Assembly (NCBI RefSeq): GCF_014202755.1
Contig: NZ_JACHHK010000002.1
Location: forward strand, 62,001-126,000
Source: Catenisphaera adipataccumulans
GTDB taxonomy: Bacteria; Bacillota_I; Bacilli_A; Erysipelotrichales; Erysipelotrichaceae
DNA length: 64,000 bases
Direction: 5' to 3'
Under the pieces are notes generated by a model that saw only the letters and a list, made by a program, of their open reading frames with translations, ran no database searches and was not told the DNA's origin. Both the position numbers and the translations under genes were made by a program. Below, piece after piece: positions 7,979 through 18,000 of this stretch; position 1 is the stretch's first letter; the number at the start of each line of letters is the position of its first letter.

Positions 7979-8006
7979 ATTATAAATAGATTTAGCACTT
8001 TTGCAA
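7979..8006 (-). promoter_or_regulatory. ftsH promoter
   Basis: Leftward TTGCAA (8001-8006), 16-base spacer, TATAAT (7979-7984). The -35 box lies exactly in the centre of the CIRCE element. Confidence 0.85.
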
Positions 8007-8018
8007 GCGAAGTGCTAA
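7992..8018. promoter_or_regulatory. CIRCE operator (HrcA site)
   Basis: TTAGCACTT-N9-AAGTGCTAA, a perfect 9-bp inverted repeat with the 9-base gap of the CIRCE element (consensus TTAGCACTC-N9-GAGTGCTAA; one changed pair per arm). It covers the ftsH -35 region, so HrcA binding should block transcription until heat shock. Confidence 0.9.
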
Positions 8019-8105
8019 AATTTCCGTTTTTTTCACACAATTTATAGATGATGCTTTTTTTAGGATGTAAATTATGGTATTTTTTTTCATGGAAGAGGCA
8101 GAAAT

Positions 8106-9365
8106 ATGAAAATTATTCAAAAATACAATGAAACAAATTTGATTTTACGTATTGTGATCGGATTGATCGTCGGAACTGTTCTTGGTCTGATCTGGAAGCA
8201 TCTGGATTTTATCACGTTGATGGGAACCTTATTTAAAGGTTCGCTGCAGTCGCTGGCGCCGATCTTGGTCTTTGTGCTGATCGTCACGTCGCTGTCCAAT
8301 TCGGCATCGAAGATGGACCGTCGTTTCGGACGGGTCATTTTTCTTTATATGCTCAGTACTTTTCTGGCAGCGTTTGCGGCCGTCGTGGTCAGTTATGTCT
8401 TCCCGCAGACGGTGGTATTGACCGGCAAAGTGGCGGAGCAGGATGCGCCGGGCGGCATTCGTGAAGTGCTGACGAATTTATTGAACTCCATTGTTCAGAA
8501 TCCGGTCAACGCATTGGCCGAAGGCAGCTATATCAGTATTTTATTCTGGGCTGTATTATTAGGAATGGCGCTGAAAAAGGTGGATTCCGATGCGGCCAAG
8601 CAGATGTTTAAAGATTTATCGGAGGGGGTTTCCACCATCGTCCGCTGGATCATCAACCTGGCGCCGTTTGGCGTTATGGGACTGGTTTACGGAACGGTTT
8701 CCAGCAGCGGTCTCTCCGTGTTCGGAACATATGGGAAATTGCTTGTGACGTTGGTAGGATGTATGTTATTGGTGGCGTTGGTCATCGATCCGCTGGTGTC
8801 TTTTGTATGCATGCGTCGGAATCCGTATCCATTGGTTTGGCGCTGTCTGAAAGAAAGCGGTCTGATGGCGTTTTTCACCCGCAGCTCCGCGGCAAATATT
8901 CCGGTGAATATGGATTTATGTAAGCGCCTGGGATTGGATGAAGAAATGTATTCGGTTTCCATTCCGCTGGGAGCAACGATCAATATGGACGGGGCAGCCA
9001 TCACGATCACGATCATGACGCTGGCAACGGCCAACACCGTCGGTGTGCAGGTGGATTTTGCGACAGCGGTCATCCTGAGCATCCTTGCAACATTGGGTGC
9101 CTGCGGCGCCTCCGGCGTGGCGGGCGGCAGCCTGCTTCTGATCCCGATGGCTTGTTCCTTATTTGGGATCGATGCATCGGTGGCGATGCAGACGGTGGGC
9201 ATCGGCTTTATCATCAGCGTGGTGCAGGACAGTGTTGAGACGGCGCTGAACTCGAGCGGCGATGTCATGTTTGCGGCCACGGCAGAATATACTCAGTGGA
9301 TCAAAGACGGACATCCGGAATCGCTGCCGACTTTTCTTGGCGGTCAGCAGAAGATGGATGTATAA
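8106..9365 (+). CDS. sstT: Serine/threonine:Na+ symporter, DAACS family
   Basis: Dicarboxylate/amino acid:cation symporter fold, 419 residues with about eight to nine hydrophobic segments. The family features are present: the serine-rich FTRSSAANIPVNMD loop, the NMDGAAITITIMTLA sodium-binding segment and GVAGGSLLLIPMA with a conserved re-entrant loop. The NMDGA variant and overall length match SstT, which takes up serine and threonine with Na+. Translation starts at ATG 8106 after an AAGAGG-like site. It is followed by the folate riboswitch rather than a clear terminator. Confidence 0.9.
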   Translation: MKIIQKYNETNLILRIVIGLIVGTVLGLIWKHLDFITLMGTLFKGSLQSLAPILVFVLIVTSLSNSASKMDRRFGRVIFLYMLSTFLAAFAAVVVSYVFPQTVVLTGKVAEQDAPGGIREVLTNLLNSIVQNPVNALAEGSYISILFWAVLLGMALKKVDSDAAKQMFKDLSEGVSTIVRWIINLAPFGVMGLVYGTVSSSGLSVFGTYGKLLVTLVGCMLLVALVIDPLVSFVCMRRNPYPLVWRCLKESGLMAFFTRSSAANIPVNMDLCKRLGLDEEMYSVSIPLGATINMDGAAITITIMTLATANTVGVQVDFATAVILSILATLGACGASGVAGGSLLLIPMACSLFGIDASVAMQTVGIGFIISVVQDSVETALNSSGDVMFAATAEYTQWIKDGHPESLPTFLGGQQKMDV

Positions 9366-9369
9366 AAAA

Positions 9370-9398
9370 TTTACAACACGAATTTCGTGTGATACAGT
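9370..9398 (+). promoter_or_regulatory. Probable promoter of the folT-folC transcript
   Basis: TTTACA (9370-9375), 17-base spacer, TACAGT (9393-9398). Transcription would start around 9405, just before the riboswitch aptamer. Confidence 0.55.
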
Positions 9399-9412
9399 AT
9401 GTACGACAACAG

Positions 9413-9510
9413 AGCAGAGTAGAACTGAATGCGTAAAGTGCTATTTGAACAGGGAGTTGACAAATAGACGAAAAGCAAAGCTTGCGGTGTTCGGTTCGCA
9501 TCCCGCTGCT
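9413..9510 (+). ncRNA. Tetrahydrofolate (THF) riboswitch aptamer
   Basis: The conserved THF (folT) riboswitch blocks occur in order: AGAGTAGA, GCGTAAAGTGC, GGGAG, ACGAA, GCGGTG and TCGCATCCCGCT. The terminal P1 helix is AGCAG (9413-9417) with CTGCT (9506-9510). It precedes a folate transporter gene, which is the classical target. It senses reduced folates and lowers folate import when they are plentiful. Confidence 0.92.
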
Positions 9511-9569
9511 ACATAACTACAGGTAATTTACCTCCTTATGTAGTAAAAGGACCGACTGCACAAGGAGGT
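9509..9569 (+). promoter_or_regulatory. THF riboswitch expression platform with anti-Shine-Dalgarno
   Basis: ACCTCCTT (9530-9537) is the exact complement of the folT ribosome binding site AAGGAGGT (9562-9569). A competing hairpin pairs CTACATAA (9509-9516) with TTATGTAG (9536-9543) and also contains AGGTAATTTACCT, which masks the anti-Shine-Dalgarno. CTACATAA shares two bases with the 3' side of P1, so ligand binding should favour the sequestering form. Control therefore seems translational; no T-run is present. Confidence 0.75.
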
Positions 9570-9575
9570 TTTTCA

Positions 9576-10094
9576 ATGTCAAAATTAAAAGATGTCAAAG
9601 TATTGTCCGGGGCCGCGATGTTGGTGGCCGTCGGGATCTTATTGGGCTTCTTTAAGATCCCGCTGACACAGCTGATCGAGATTCGTTTCGGCAGTCTGCC
9701 GATTGCGATTGCCGGGGCATTCTACGGAACGGGGATCGGTGCTTTGGTCGGTGCCCTGACAGATATCGGTGCGTTTCTGGTCAAGCCGACAGGACCATAT
9801 TTTCCAGGCTTCACGATCAGCGGACTGGTTTCCGGTTTCATTTTTGGGAAGTTTTTCTACGGCAAGGAAATCACGGTACAGCGCATCGTGCTGGCTGAAA
9901 TTGTACATACGCTGATCGTCGGCATCGGCCTGAACAGTATCTGGCTGTCGATGCTCTACGGAAATGCGTTCATGGTCGTATTGGCAGCACGGCTGCTGAA
10001 GGAGATCGTCATGATCCCGGTGAATTCGTTGATCGTGATGGTGGTCTTAAAGCCGATCACCCGTCTGTACCGGCCGCAAGTGACGGTCAAATGA
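9576..10094 (+). CDS. folT: Folate ECF transporter substrate-binding subunit FolT
   Basis: S component of an energy-coupling-factor vitamin transporter, 172 residues and about six membrane segments. It fits the small ECF S-component fold (LVAVGILLGFFKIP, IEIRFGSLPIAIAGAFYGTGIGALVGALTDI). FolT identity rests on the THF riboswitch upstream and on folC overlapping downstream. It works with the shared EcfA/A'/T module, which is not in this window. The ribosome binding site AAGGAGGT is controlled by the riboswitch. Confidence 0.9.
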   Translation: MSKLKDVKVLSGAAMLVAVGILLGFFKIPLTQLIEIRFGSLPIAIAGAFYGTGIGALVGALTDIGAFLVKPTGPYFPGFTISGLVSGFIFGKFFYGKEITVQRIVLAEIVHTLIVGIGLNSIWLSMLYGNAFMVVLAARLLKEIVMIPVNSLIVMVVLKPITRLYRPQVTVK

Positions 10095-11347
10095 TGAAAG
10101 CAGAAGCACTGGCGTATTTTGCTTCTTTTCCGACCTTTGCCGGTGAAGCATTCGGACTGGATGCATTAAAAGATCTGCTGCATCGTCTGCACGATCCGCA
10201 GGATGAGTTAAAATGCATCCATGTCGCCGGCACCAATGGAAAGGGATCGACCTGTGAATTTCTGCATCAAATCCTGACGGCCGCCGGCATCAAGACGGGT
10301 TGTTTTACTTCACCGGCCTTGGATTCTGTCATGGATCAAATCCGCATCGGAGCTCATCACATTGATGATCATTCATTTGCGGAATTAACAGCGCATCTGC
10401 AGACCGTGATCGAGACCATGCCAGTCAAACCGAGCCAGTTTGAGACCTTGACCGCCTTGGCGTTCGAGTATTTTAAGCAGGAACATTGTGAACTTGTTAT
10501 TTTAGAAACAGGACTGGGCGGAACGGATGATGCGACCAATGTGATCAAACGCTCAGTTTTGGATATCATGACGCCGATCGATCATGATCATATGGGCTTG
10601 TTAGGGAATACGCTGACCGAAATTGCCGGTCATAAAGCCGGCATCATCAAGCCAGGCGACAAAGTGCTCACGGTCGATCAAAAACCGGAAGCAATGACGG
10701 TCATCCAGAAGACATGTGATCAGCAGCAGGCCAAGCTTCGCGCAGCGCGATCCCCTATTCGCAAGCAGGCCGATATCAACGGACAGACCTTTGTATTGGC
10801 AGGACAAGAATATTCAATCGGATTGGCTGGCTTGTATCAAATCAACAATGCCGCTTTGGCGGTGCAGGCAGCCCAATGGCTGGGGATCTCCGATGCGGCG
10901 ATCCGGCAGGGACTGGCACAGACCCAGTGGCCGGCACGGTTTGAGATCATCGCTCACGATCCGGTAACGATATTGGACGGCGGACACAATGTCCAGGGCG
11001 CTGCCGTGCTGAAAGAAAGCCTGGATCGCTATTTTCCCGATCAGAAGATCGTTTTTGTGACCGGCATGCTGGCCGATAAAGAGTATGAAAAGATGCTGAA
11101 GATCGTATCACCGTTGGCGGATCGTTTCTATACGGTGACACCGGAGAATCCACGTGCTTTGTCCGCCGAAGCTTTGGCGGACTGGCTGAACAATAATCAC
11201 CAGTCGGCGCAGGCTTGTGCGAATGTCAAAACGGCGCTGCATCTGGCACGGGCACAGGGCAGGCCGGTTTGTGTTTTCGGTTCGTTGTATGCCGTACCGG
11301 CGATCCGGCGGTGCATGCAGAGTGAAAATCCATCGAAAATAGATTAA
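10091..11347 (+). CDS. folC: Folylpolyglutamate synthase / dihydrofolate synthase
   Basis: Mur-ligase-family enzyme of 418 residues that adds glutamate to folates and so traps them in the cell. Visible are the P-loop HVAGTNGKGST (about residues 39-49), the TSPALDS segment, ETGLGGTDDATNV and DGGHNVQGA in the C-terminal half. It overlaps folT by four bases (ATGA), so the two are translationally coupled and both under the THF riboswitch: import and retention are controlled together. FolC enzymes may also carry dihydrofolate synthase activity; which activities this one has cannot be seen. Confidence 0.93.
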   Translation: MMKAEALAYFASFPTFAGEAFGLDALKDLLHRLHDPQDELKCIHVAGTNGKGSTCEFLHQILTAAGIKTGCFTSPALDSVMDQIRIGAHHIDDHSFAELTAHLQTVIETMPVKPSQFETLTALAFEYFKQEHCELVILETGLGGTDDATNVIKRSVLDIMTPIDHDHMGLLGNTLTEIAGHKAGIIKPGDKVLTVDQKPEAMTVIQKTCDQQQAKLRAARSPIRKQADINGQTFVLAGQEYSIGLAGLYQINNAALAVQAAQWLGISDAAIRQGLAQTQWPARFEIIAHDPVTILDGGHNVQGAAVLKESLDRYFPDQKIVFVTGMLADKEYEKMLKIVSPLADRFYTVTPENPRALSAEALADWLNNNHQSAQACANVKTALHLARAQGRPVCVFGSLYAVPAIRRCMQSENPSKID

Positions 11348-11376
11348 AATATCTCTATAAAGAAAAGAGGAACGCT

Positions 11377-11850
11377 ATGAAAACACTCGTTGTTTATTAC
11401 AGTCAGTCAGGAAATACAAAAGATCTGGCAGATATGATCAGCCATGCGGCCGGTGCGGATCTTTGCCGCATTGAGCCGGCCGAAGCCTACGCATCGGATG
11501 AAAAAAAGATGATCAAACAAGTCCAGGAACAGATCGAACGCAAAGAAGATCCAGCCTATAAAAGCGTAGACTACAATGTGAAAGACTATGATGCGATCCT
11601 GATCGGAACGCCGAACTGGGGCGGATGCATCGCTTTGCCTTTAGCAACGTTCATCAAAGATCAGGATTGGCAGGGCAAGATGGTACTGCCGTTCTTATCG
11701 CATGGCGGAGCCGGTGAGCAGAAGATCCAGGCACAGCTGGAGGAATTATGTGCCGGTGCAGATGTGAAACCTTGCTTTGCAGCCTATGAGAAGATCAGCG
11801 AAGACGATACCGAAGCTGTATTCGACTGGGTACATACATATATTGATTAG
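11377..11850 (+). CDS. Flavodoxin
   Basis: FMN-binding electron carrier of 157 residues. The N-terminal YYSQSGNTKDLA is the phosphate-binding loop of flavodoxins, and GTPNWGGCIALPLATFI provides the second flavin-contacting loop. Such flavodoxin-family proteins in anaerobes carry electrons or act as quinone reductases. The ribosome binding site AAGAGGA precedes ATG 11377. It lies 29 bases after folC and could be co-transcribed; two tandem terminators close the unit. Confidence 0.88.
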   Translation: MKTLVVYYSQSGNTKDLADMISHAAGADLCRIEPAEAYASDEKKMIKQVQEQIERKEDPAYKSVDYNVKDYDAILIGTPNWGGCIALPLATFIKDQDWQGKMVLPFLSHGGAGEQKIQAQLEELCAGADVKPCFAAYEKISEDDTEAVFDWVHTYID

Positions 11851-11921
11851 ACCGTCGACACGGTCTTTTTTATTGAACAGAGAAATATTGAAAAGAAGCG
11901 CGCAGAAATGCGTGCTTTTTT
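11849..11921 (+). terminator. Two tandem terminators after the flavodoxin gene
   Basis: First hairpin GACCG-tcgaca-CGGTC (from 11850) followed by TTTTTT. Second hairpin AAGCGCGCA-gaaa-TGCGTGCTT (11896-11917) followed by TTTT. The remaining bases to 12089 are A+T-rich leader of the next gene, with no other clear element. Confidence 0.85.
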
Positions 11922-12089
11922 AGTGCAGCGCCAAAGAAAAACAGAATTGGTATAGGTTTAATCTAATACAAAATATTGTCATATAAATAAAAATATGTGC
12001 AAGAAATGAAAAATAAAGGATAACTTGGTTGTTTAAATGATATAAAAGTCTTAACATTATAAATATAGATAGAGAGGAGGTGACAAGAA

Positions 12090-14774
12090 ATGACAATGAA
12101 AAAGCCCAATTATTTTAAGTTGGCAGCGTTGTTTGTGAGTTGTTTTCTTTGTCTTTTCTTGTTAAAAGCAGGGGTGCTGGCGGAGGAAACGGCCCCAATT
12201 GAACAACAAACTGAAACAACGGAGCTGACAACGAATTCAACCAGCGGGCCGGAAGATGCAACTGAAACTGCTAGTGAATCAGGAACAGCGACTCAAACCA
12301 CCAGTCAATCAGAAGGCACAGCTCAAACCACTTCTGAAGAGACAAGCAAGGCAACCAAAGCCAAATCAATGGCAAAAACCGCGCAGGCTGCGGAAGAAAG
12401 TGATACTCCGGATTTCAGCTATGAACCGGAGGAGCCGCTGAAGTATGAAAACGGTAAATTGGTTGATAAAAACGGTCATGAAATTGATTTGGATTATTTA
12501 TTATCTTCACAATATGTTAATATTCGTGTTGATTTACCAGCAAATGTCAATTTTATGTATAATCATTTGTCGATTGATCAAATTAAAGGCGTAACATACG
12601 AGGAAAATCAATTCCAAAATGCAGAGGAAGCACCAGATGGAGAAGGTTATTTAATTCAAGAATTGTTAAAAAAAGGTTTGTTAGAAAATATTAATTTCAA
12701 TATCAAATTGAAAGATAAAGATAATGAAAACTTTGATTATTCTATGAATTTAGATACCCAAAATTCTTTAAATGTTTATAAAGGAAAAGTACAACTATTT
12801 TATCAATTCATTTCTTGGTATAAAGGCGCCAAAGTACCTGATGACATTCTAAAGCAAATTATTAATTCTTATGATGCGAACAATGTGAAATATGTTCTTC
12901 AGGATACATACAATCCTGGTCGTTCAATGTACATTGTCGGACTGCCAAAAACGATTGAAAGCAATGGTATGAGATTTGTTTTCGAGGGATTCTATGTAGA
13001 TGGTGAAAAAATTGATTCTACTGATATAAATAGTTACAGTTACATTTCTTCTTATTCTGATAACGACAATAAATTTTGGGTTGAGAGCATTAATCGTTAT
13101 AGCAATTGGAGCAGTGGTATCCGAGCAAATTATGTGCTGGATACTGTAAATAGCCAAAAATATGAAAGATTACAAATCTCCATTCGTTCGGTAAAGGCTA
13201 TCAAAAATATTAGTGGACTGTTGCTTAATTTCAAGAACAAAGATACTGGAAAAGTGTATTCAGTTGTATCAAAAAACAAAAATGGTTATTTTGAAAGTCC
13301 ATGTATATATTTGCCAGCAGGTGATTATGATCTATTTATTTCTCCAACTGCTGACGGTGACCCGACGCATTCGTTTGATCCAAATAGTGTGACTGGATAT
13401 TTAAATCACTGCAATTGTCTTCTTTCTGATCTGTATTTGAACTTGTTTGATCGAGTGGTCGAATTACGAAAAGATTGGATCGGAAAATTTAAATTGAATA
13501 AGGTGGCAGGTAGTGCAACCGAAGTCAGTGAAGATGGCACGGTCACGGTAGATCCGCGAATCACGTTTGATTTGTATGATGTAACGGCAGATCCTGAAAT
13601 GGAACATCCGATCGATACTCATACATTTTACTATACTGGTTGGCAATGTGAATATGTATCATCCTTATCAAACGAAACAGATAAAGTATTTCTTTATCAA
13701 TTTCCAAGTGATGATCTCGATTTCTCTCATGAATATAAAATCGTCGAGCGTGCCGTTGATGGTCAAGATGCATGGATCACGGAGTATGTAACAATTCGTA
13801 AAAATGGAAACATTTACTTGCAGGCACTAAACCGTACGAAGACGGATTTGAAAGTGGCTAAGACCGTCACTGGAAATACAACGGCAGATGATTCGCTGAA
13901 AGAATTCCTCATTACGTTGGAATCGGATGATCCAAATTTGAATGGAGATTACAGTGCCAAAGACCAGAACGGCACTTTGCATCTCATTACTTTCACAAAT
14001 GGAAATGCGCAGTTTTATCTAAGAAGCGGACAAAGTCTTACGATTGAAGATTTGCCTTATGGGGTGACGTTCAATATTAGTGAACAGGATACCAATGAAT
14101 TTGTTGAGAGCGGTAAAGTCGTAACAGATGATTCCGATACAGAAGATTCTCAAGACACAATAGAAACAGAGTTCAACGGTATCTTAGCTAAGATCAAACT
14201 AGGATCGATTAACGAAGTATCGTTTACGAACGCAAAGATTGCAGACGGTAAGGTTACGTTAACAGCTAAAAAACAACTGAATGGACAGGCACCAGGAAGT
14301 TCAGTCTTTGAATTTGTACTGAAAGATGCTTCTGGAAAGATTCTGCAGATCAAGAAAAATCTGCCGGATGGAACCATCGTATTTGACCCGATCTCATTTA
14401 CCAGTAAAGATATCGGACATACATTCCTATATACGATCTCCGAATTAGTCCAAGATGGAACGAACATGATCTATGATGGTAATGTATACGAGATCCGTAT
14501 TACACCGCAAGCTGTAAAGGATGAAAAAGATGGTATCTATTATGCTTATGGAGAGCCGGTCATCACTTTGAACGGTCAGTCAGCGAGCGAAATCGTTTTC
14601 CGCAATCAAACGAAACCGGAGCCAAAACCAGAACCGGAATCGAAAAAGGAAGAACCGAAAGCAGCTCAGCCAACATCCAGTCAAGGTGTACAAACAGGAA
14701 TGAGTGAAAACGTAGCAGTATGGTTCATCTTACTGTGTGCATCTTGTGCTGCATTACGTAAGTTATACGCATAA
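12090..14774 (+). CDS. Large secreted surface protein with pilin-like domains
   Basis: Protein of 894 residues. A signal peptide (basic MTMKKPNYFK, hydrophobic run, likely cleavage near LAEE about residue 31) is followed by a Thr/Ser/Glu-rich stretch to about residue 115, then a large unrecognised middle part. From about 585 comes an immunoglobulin-like repeat (TDLKVAKTVTGN...) and from about 720 a domain like the Spy0128/FctA pilin shaft (LTAKKQLNG...FEFVLKD...IGHTFLYTISEL). These usually carry self-formed isopeptide bonds. The C-terminus has a Pro/Glu linker, VQTG, a hydrophobic helix and RKLYA, a sorting-type signal without LPXTG. AGGAGG ribosome binding site. Likely an adhesin or pilus-type protein; no sortase in the window. 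Confidence 0.82.
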   Translation: MTMKKPNYFKLAALFVSCFLCLFLLKAGVLAEETAPIEQQTETTELTTNSTSGPEDATETASESGTATQTTSQSEGTAQTTSEETSKATKAKSMAKTAQAAEESDTPDFSYEPEEPLKYENGKLVDKNGHEIDLDYLLSSQYVNIRVDLPANVNFMYNHLSIDQIKGVTYEENQFQNAEEAPDGEGYLIQELLKKGLLENINFNIKLKDKDNENFDYSMNLDTQNSLNVYKGKVQLFYQFISWYKGAKVPDDILKQIINSYDANNVKYVLQDTYNPGRSMYIVGLPKTIESNGMRFVFEGFYVDGEKIDSTDINSYSYISSYSDNDNKFWVESINRYSNWSSGIRANYVLDTVNSQKYERLQISIRSVKAIKNISGLLLNFKNKDTGKVYSVVSKNKNGYFESPCIYLPAGDYDLFISPTADGDPTHSFDPNSVTGYLNHCNCLLSDLYLNLFDRVVELRKDWIGKFKLNKVAGSATEVSEDGTVTVDPRITFDLYDVTADPEMEHPIDTHTFYYTGWQCEYVSSLSNETDKVFLYQFPSDDLDFSHEYKIVERAVDGQDAWITEYVTIRKNGNIYLQALNRTKTDLKVAKTVTGNTTADDSLKEFLITLESDDPNLNGDYSAKDQNGTLHLITFTNGNAQFYLRSGQSLTIEDLPYGVTFNISEQDTNEFVESGKVVTDDSDTEDSQDTIETEFNGILAKIKLGSINEVSFTNAKIADGKVTLTAKKQLNGQAPGSSVFEFVLKDASGKILQIKKNLPDGTIVFDPISFTSKDIGHTFLYTISELVQDGTNMIYDGNVYEIRITPQAVKDEKDGIYYAYGEPVITLNGQSASEIVFRNQTKPEPKPEPESKKEEPKAAQPTSSQGVQTGMSENVAVWFILLCASCAALRKLYA

Positions 14775-14810
14775 GTACTGCAAAAAAAACGAGTGAAATC
14801 GTCTAATTCT

Positions 14811-14856
14811 AAGGCTTGATTCTTTGAATAATAAAGAGTCAGGCCTTTTCTTTTTG
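14811..14856 (+). terminator. Terminator after the first surface protein gene
   Basis: AAGGCTTGATTCTTT and AAAGAGTCAGGCCTT fold into a long, slightly imperfect stem followed by a T-rich run. The next ~200 bases up to 15062 are very A+T-rich leader; apart from a small TTTATCAAAAGTTGATAAA repeat near 14870-14888 nothing definite is visible. Confidence 0.8.
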
Positions 14857-15062
14857 CCTGAATTCATTGTTTATCAAAAGTTGATAAATACGCTGTTGAA
14901 GCGTTTCTCAGAGAGTAGGTAACTTTGATAAAATGTATTTTTATAGAAATATCTATTAAATAGTATAAAAAGTATTTTTGTATTAATCCTTATAAAATAT
15001 GGAATAAATAAGTTATAAGATGTATTATTTATATAAGGATATTATATAGAGAGGGCAAAAAA

Positions 15063-18000
15063 ATGAAGATCAGCAGACTTTTCAACATGCTTTTTAGCGT
15101 GTTTATTTCTTTTTGTATGGCTTTTTCGCTTGTTGCAGAATCTGCATTTGCACAAGAAGAGGTTTCTTGGAGCGGTGTCGATAATGTAACCGTTGATGCC
15201 GGAACAGTGAAGCTGACGGACGGTGTAACAGCCGCACAGAACGGACAATCGTTATCTGTTCAAGTGACGAATGTTAAGGCGGCCGGTGATGAAACTTTCG
15301 TCTTTCAGAAGGGCATGACCGAGCTGAATGCGGCGGCCGGTGCGGTGTATACTGTGACCTACAGTGCGTATGCAGCAGATGATGTGAATCAGCAGGATCC
15401 GATCGGTCAGAAAGATCGTATTATCACGGTCAATCCGGAAGCAGAAGTTCAGCCGAAAGCGGCCAGTACGGAGGATCAAAAGGATTCCACTAGCGTGCCG
15501 GCTCAGAATGATTCGGGTGATGTGGAAACAGCGACGCATCGTTTAAAGTGGATCGACGGAACCGATAACTCGGAGATCACCAACAACGGCGATTCTTTGT
15601 CGATCACACCGACGACAAATTTCACGAAAGGTATTGTACAAGCACAGCTGGATTTCTCAACAGGCGGTCACAAAGTCTGTGCACCGTATTCCATCGAAAT
15701 TCGTATCCCGTATCATATATTCTATGATCGAAACGGCGATCCTTGTGATACGCTGAAAACAGCGCTGCCAAAGTATCCAAATACATCGACAGAAAGTTCT
15801 TTTAATTATCGTATCGATACAGATACGAATGAGATCGTGATCACCAACTTCGAAGAAGTAAAAGATGCAGCGATGTTTACAACGACAATGTCTTGGTCTT
15901 TTACGCCGATGGATGTGGCAAATGGGTATACACATGATGATATTCAAGCCAAATTTACAACGAAGTACACGGATGATGAAGGCAATGCAGGACAGCTGGA
16001 TCAAACCAGCGATACGTTGAATGTGTCGGTCAATACGTCCGCAAAATTAACCGATGCAAAAAAGAAAATGGTCAAGCAAATCAGTAAATGGCGTGATGAA
16101 TGGGGCGAAAAGCCTGCAGATGCAGATGATTATTTTTATCTGGAATGGCAGAGCTATTATCGTGTTGACAGAGATTCTACGCAGCCATATTATGTGACGA
16201 TTGATGAAGATACGACGAAAAGCGACGGGATCGTCGGATATTACAAAGACACAGGCTTAGATTACTATGATCAGTCATTTAGTGATATGGCGCAGGGAGA
16301 TACATTTGTTCGTACTACAGATAGTCAAGTTGTCTGTGATAATTATGATGATTATGAAAAAGACGGCCAGACATATCGCGATATCGACAATTTTGCGGGT
16401 CGCTTATGTACCGCACATGGTGTGTATTATGTCTGCCGGTATAAAAAATCCAAATATACAAGTCTGCCGGCTGAGGTGGATAATACGATCAATGTGACGC
16501 TCCATGGCATTGATGGAAATACCGAAGAGAAAAGTGCTTCGGCTTCACATGCATATGACGGTAAAGAATATGAATACGGCGGCGATATGTACTCGATATC
16601 CAAGTTTTGGCAATATATGAGCAGCTACTCCTACCGTGATCTGCTGAATGGCAAGGACGTGCCGCTGCAGTGCTACTTCTTCATGGGCAGTTCGGCACGG
16701 GGCTGGAGCTTTACAAAAGACGGCAATGAATATGGCAAAAAGATGTATACCGCAAATTTCATCGATGACCATATCACGTTCGCCGGTCAGCGTCTGCAGC
16801 CAGGCGATTACTCATTTTCGCATTTCGCACCAAGAATAAGCACGTATAATATGGATCCGGATAACGGTAAAGCGATCCGAGAAAAAAATGATGAAACAAC
16901 GGAAATCACCATTTGGTATAAGACACCGGAAAATCAGGAATGGACGAAGCTGAAAACCGGCACGATCGAAGAGACGAAAAATGTTGATTTGCCGGATCAA
17001 ACCTATGCGGTAAAGGTTTCGGCGCATACGAAACATTACCAAGTGGATATAAACCCGCAGCTCATGATCACATTAAACAGTACAGATCATGTCAAACAGA
17101 TCATCAATGATGAATTAGCGAAGGGAAAAGATTCAATGCTCGTGCGGAATATCAATACGTTAGCCGTTCAGGACAGCACCGGTGAGTATGTCGATATTAC
17201 ACAAGGCAATCAACTGAGTACTTCGGTTGACCGTGCGCAGCTGGCTGCAGAAGATCGGCAGAATTTCAACGGGCATGTTGGGATTCATGCGGATGCTTAC
17301 AACTATGTGATCGATTATCCATATGATCAAGATACGACGAAGTCCGTAGGCAATCCGGTATCGGATCCGGTACATGGAAGAGAAATTCTGCACTATACTT
17401 TGAAAAAGAGCAATGAAATCAAAGCACTGCCGGATGTGACATCTGCGGAAGAAATAAAGGAAAAAACCGATTTCATTGATGTGTACACGAACGGAACTTT
17501 CTACGATTTACTGCCGAAGGGCTGTTATTATCTGGAAGGAAATACGACGGTAAAAAGCAATCTAGGCGATCTGACAAAGGATCAATATGATGTAGAGACG
17601 GTAAATAACTGGAAAGACACCGGACGAACCATGGTCATCGTACATGTTCATTTGCCGGAAGATGCAAAAAATTATTCATCCAGTTCCGGCTATCGTACAA
17701 TATTGAATTCGTATTTAAAAGTATCGTTTGATGCTTATTATCCATGGACGAGCATTGTAGATTACGGTAAGTCGATCCAAAATAGTTATGCCTATGAAAA
17801 TAGTACGGATATGCGGTCGGGAACGAATGATAATGGCGGCTATACAGCAAATAAGGACGTATATACCGATCTGGACGGCAACGGAAAGACGGATGACAAT
17901 AAAAAATATTCCTATTCGTTTGCAGCGTACAGTAATTTTCCTGTCGAATTCTTAGCACAGTCCGGTTACTATAAGCGTGTTAAAGCAGAAAATGACAATC

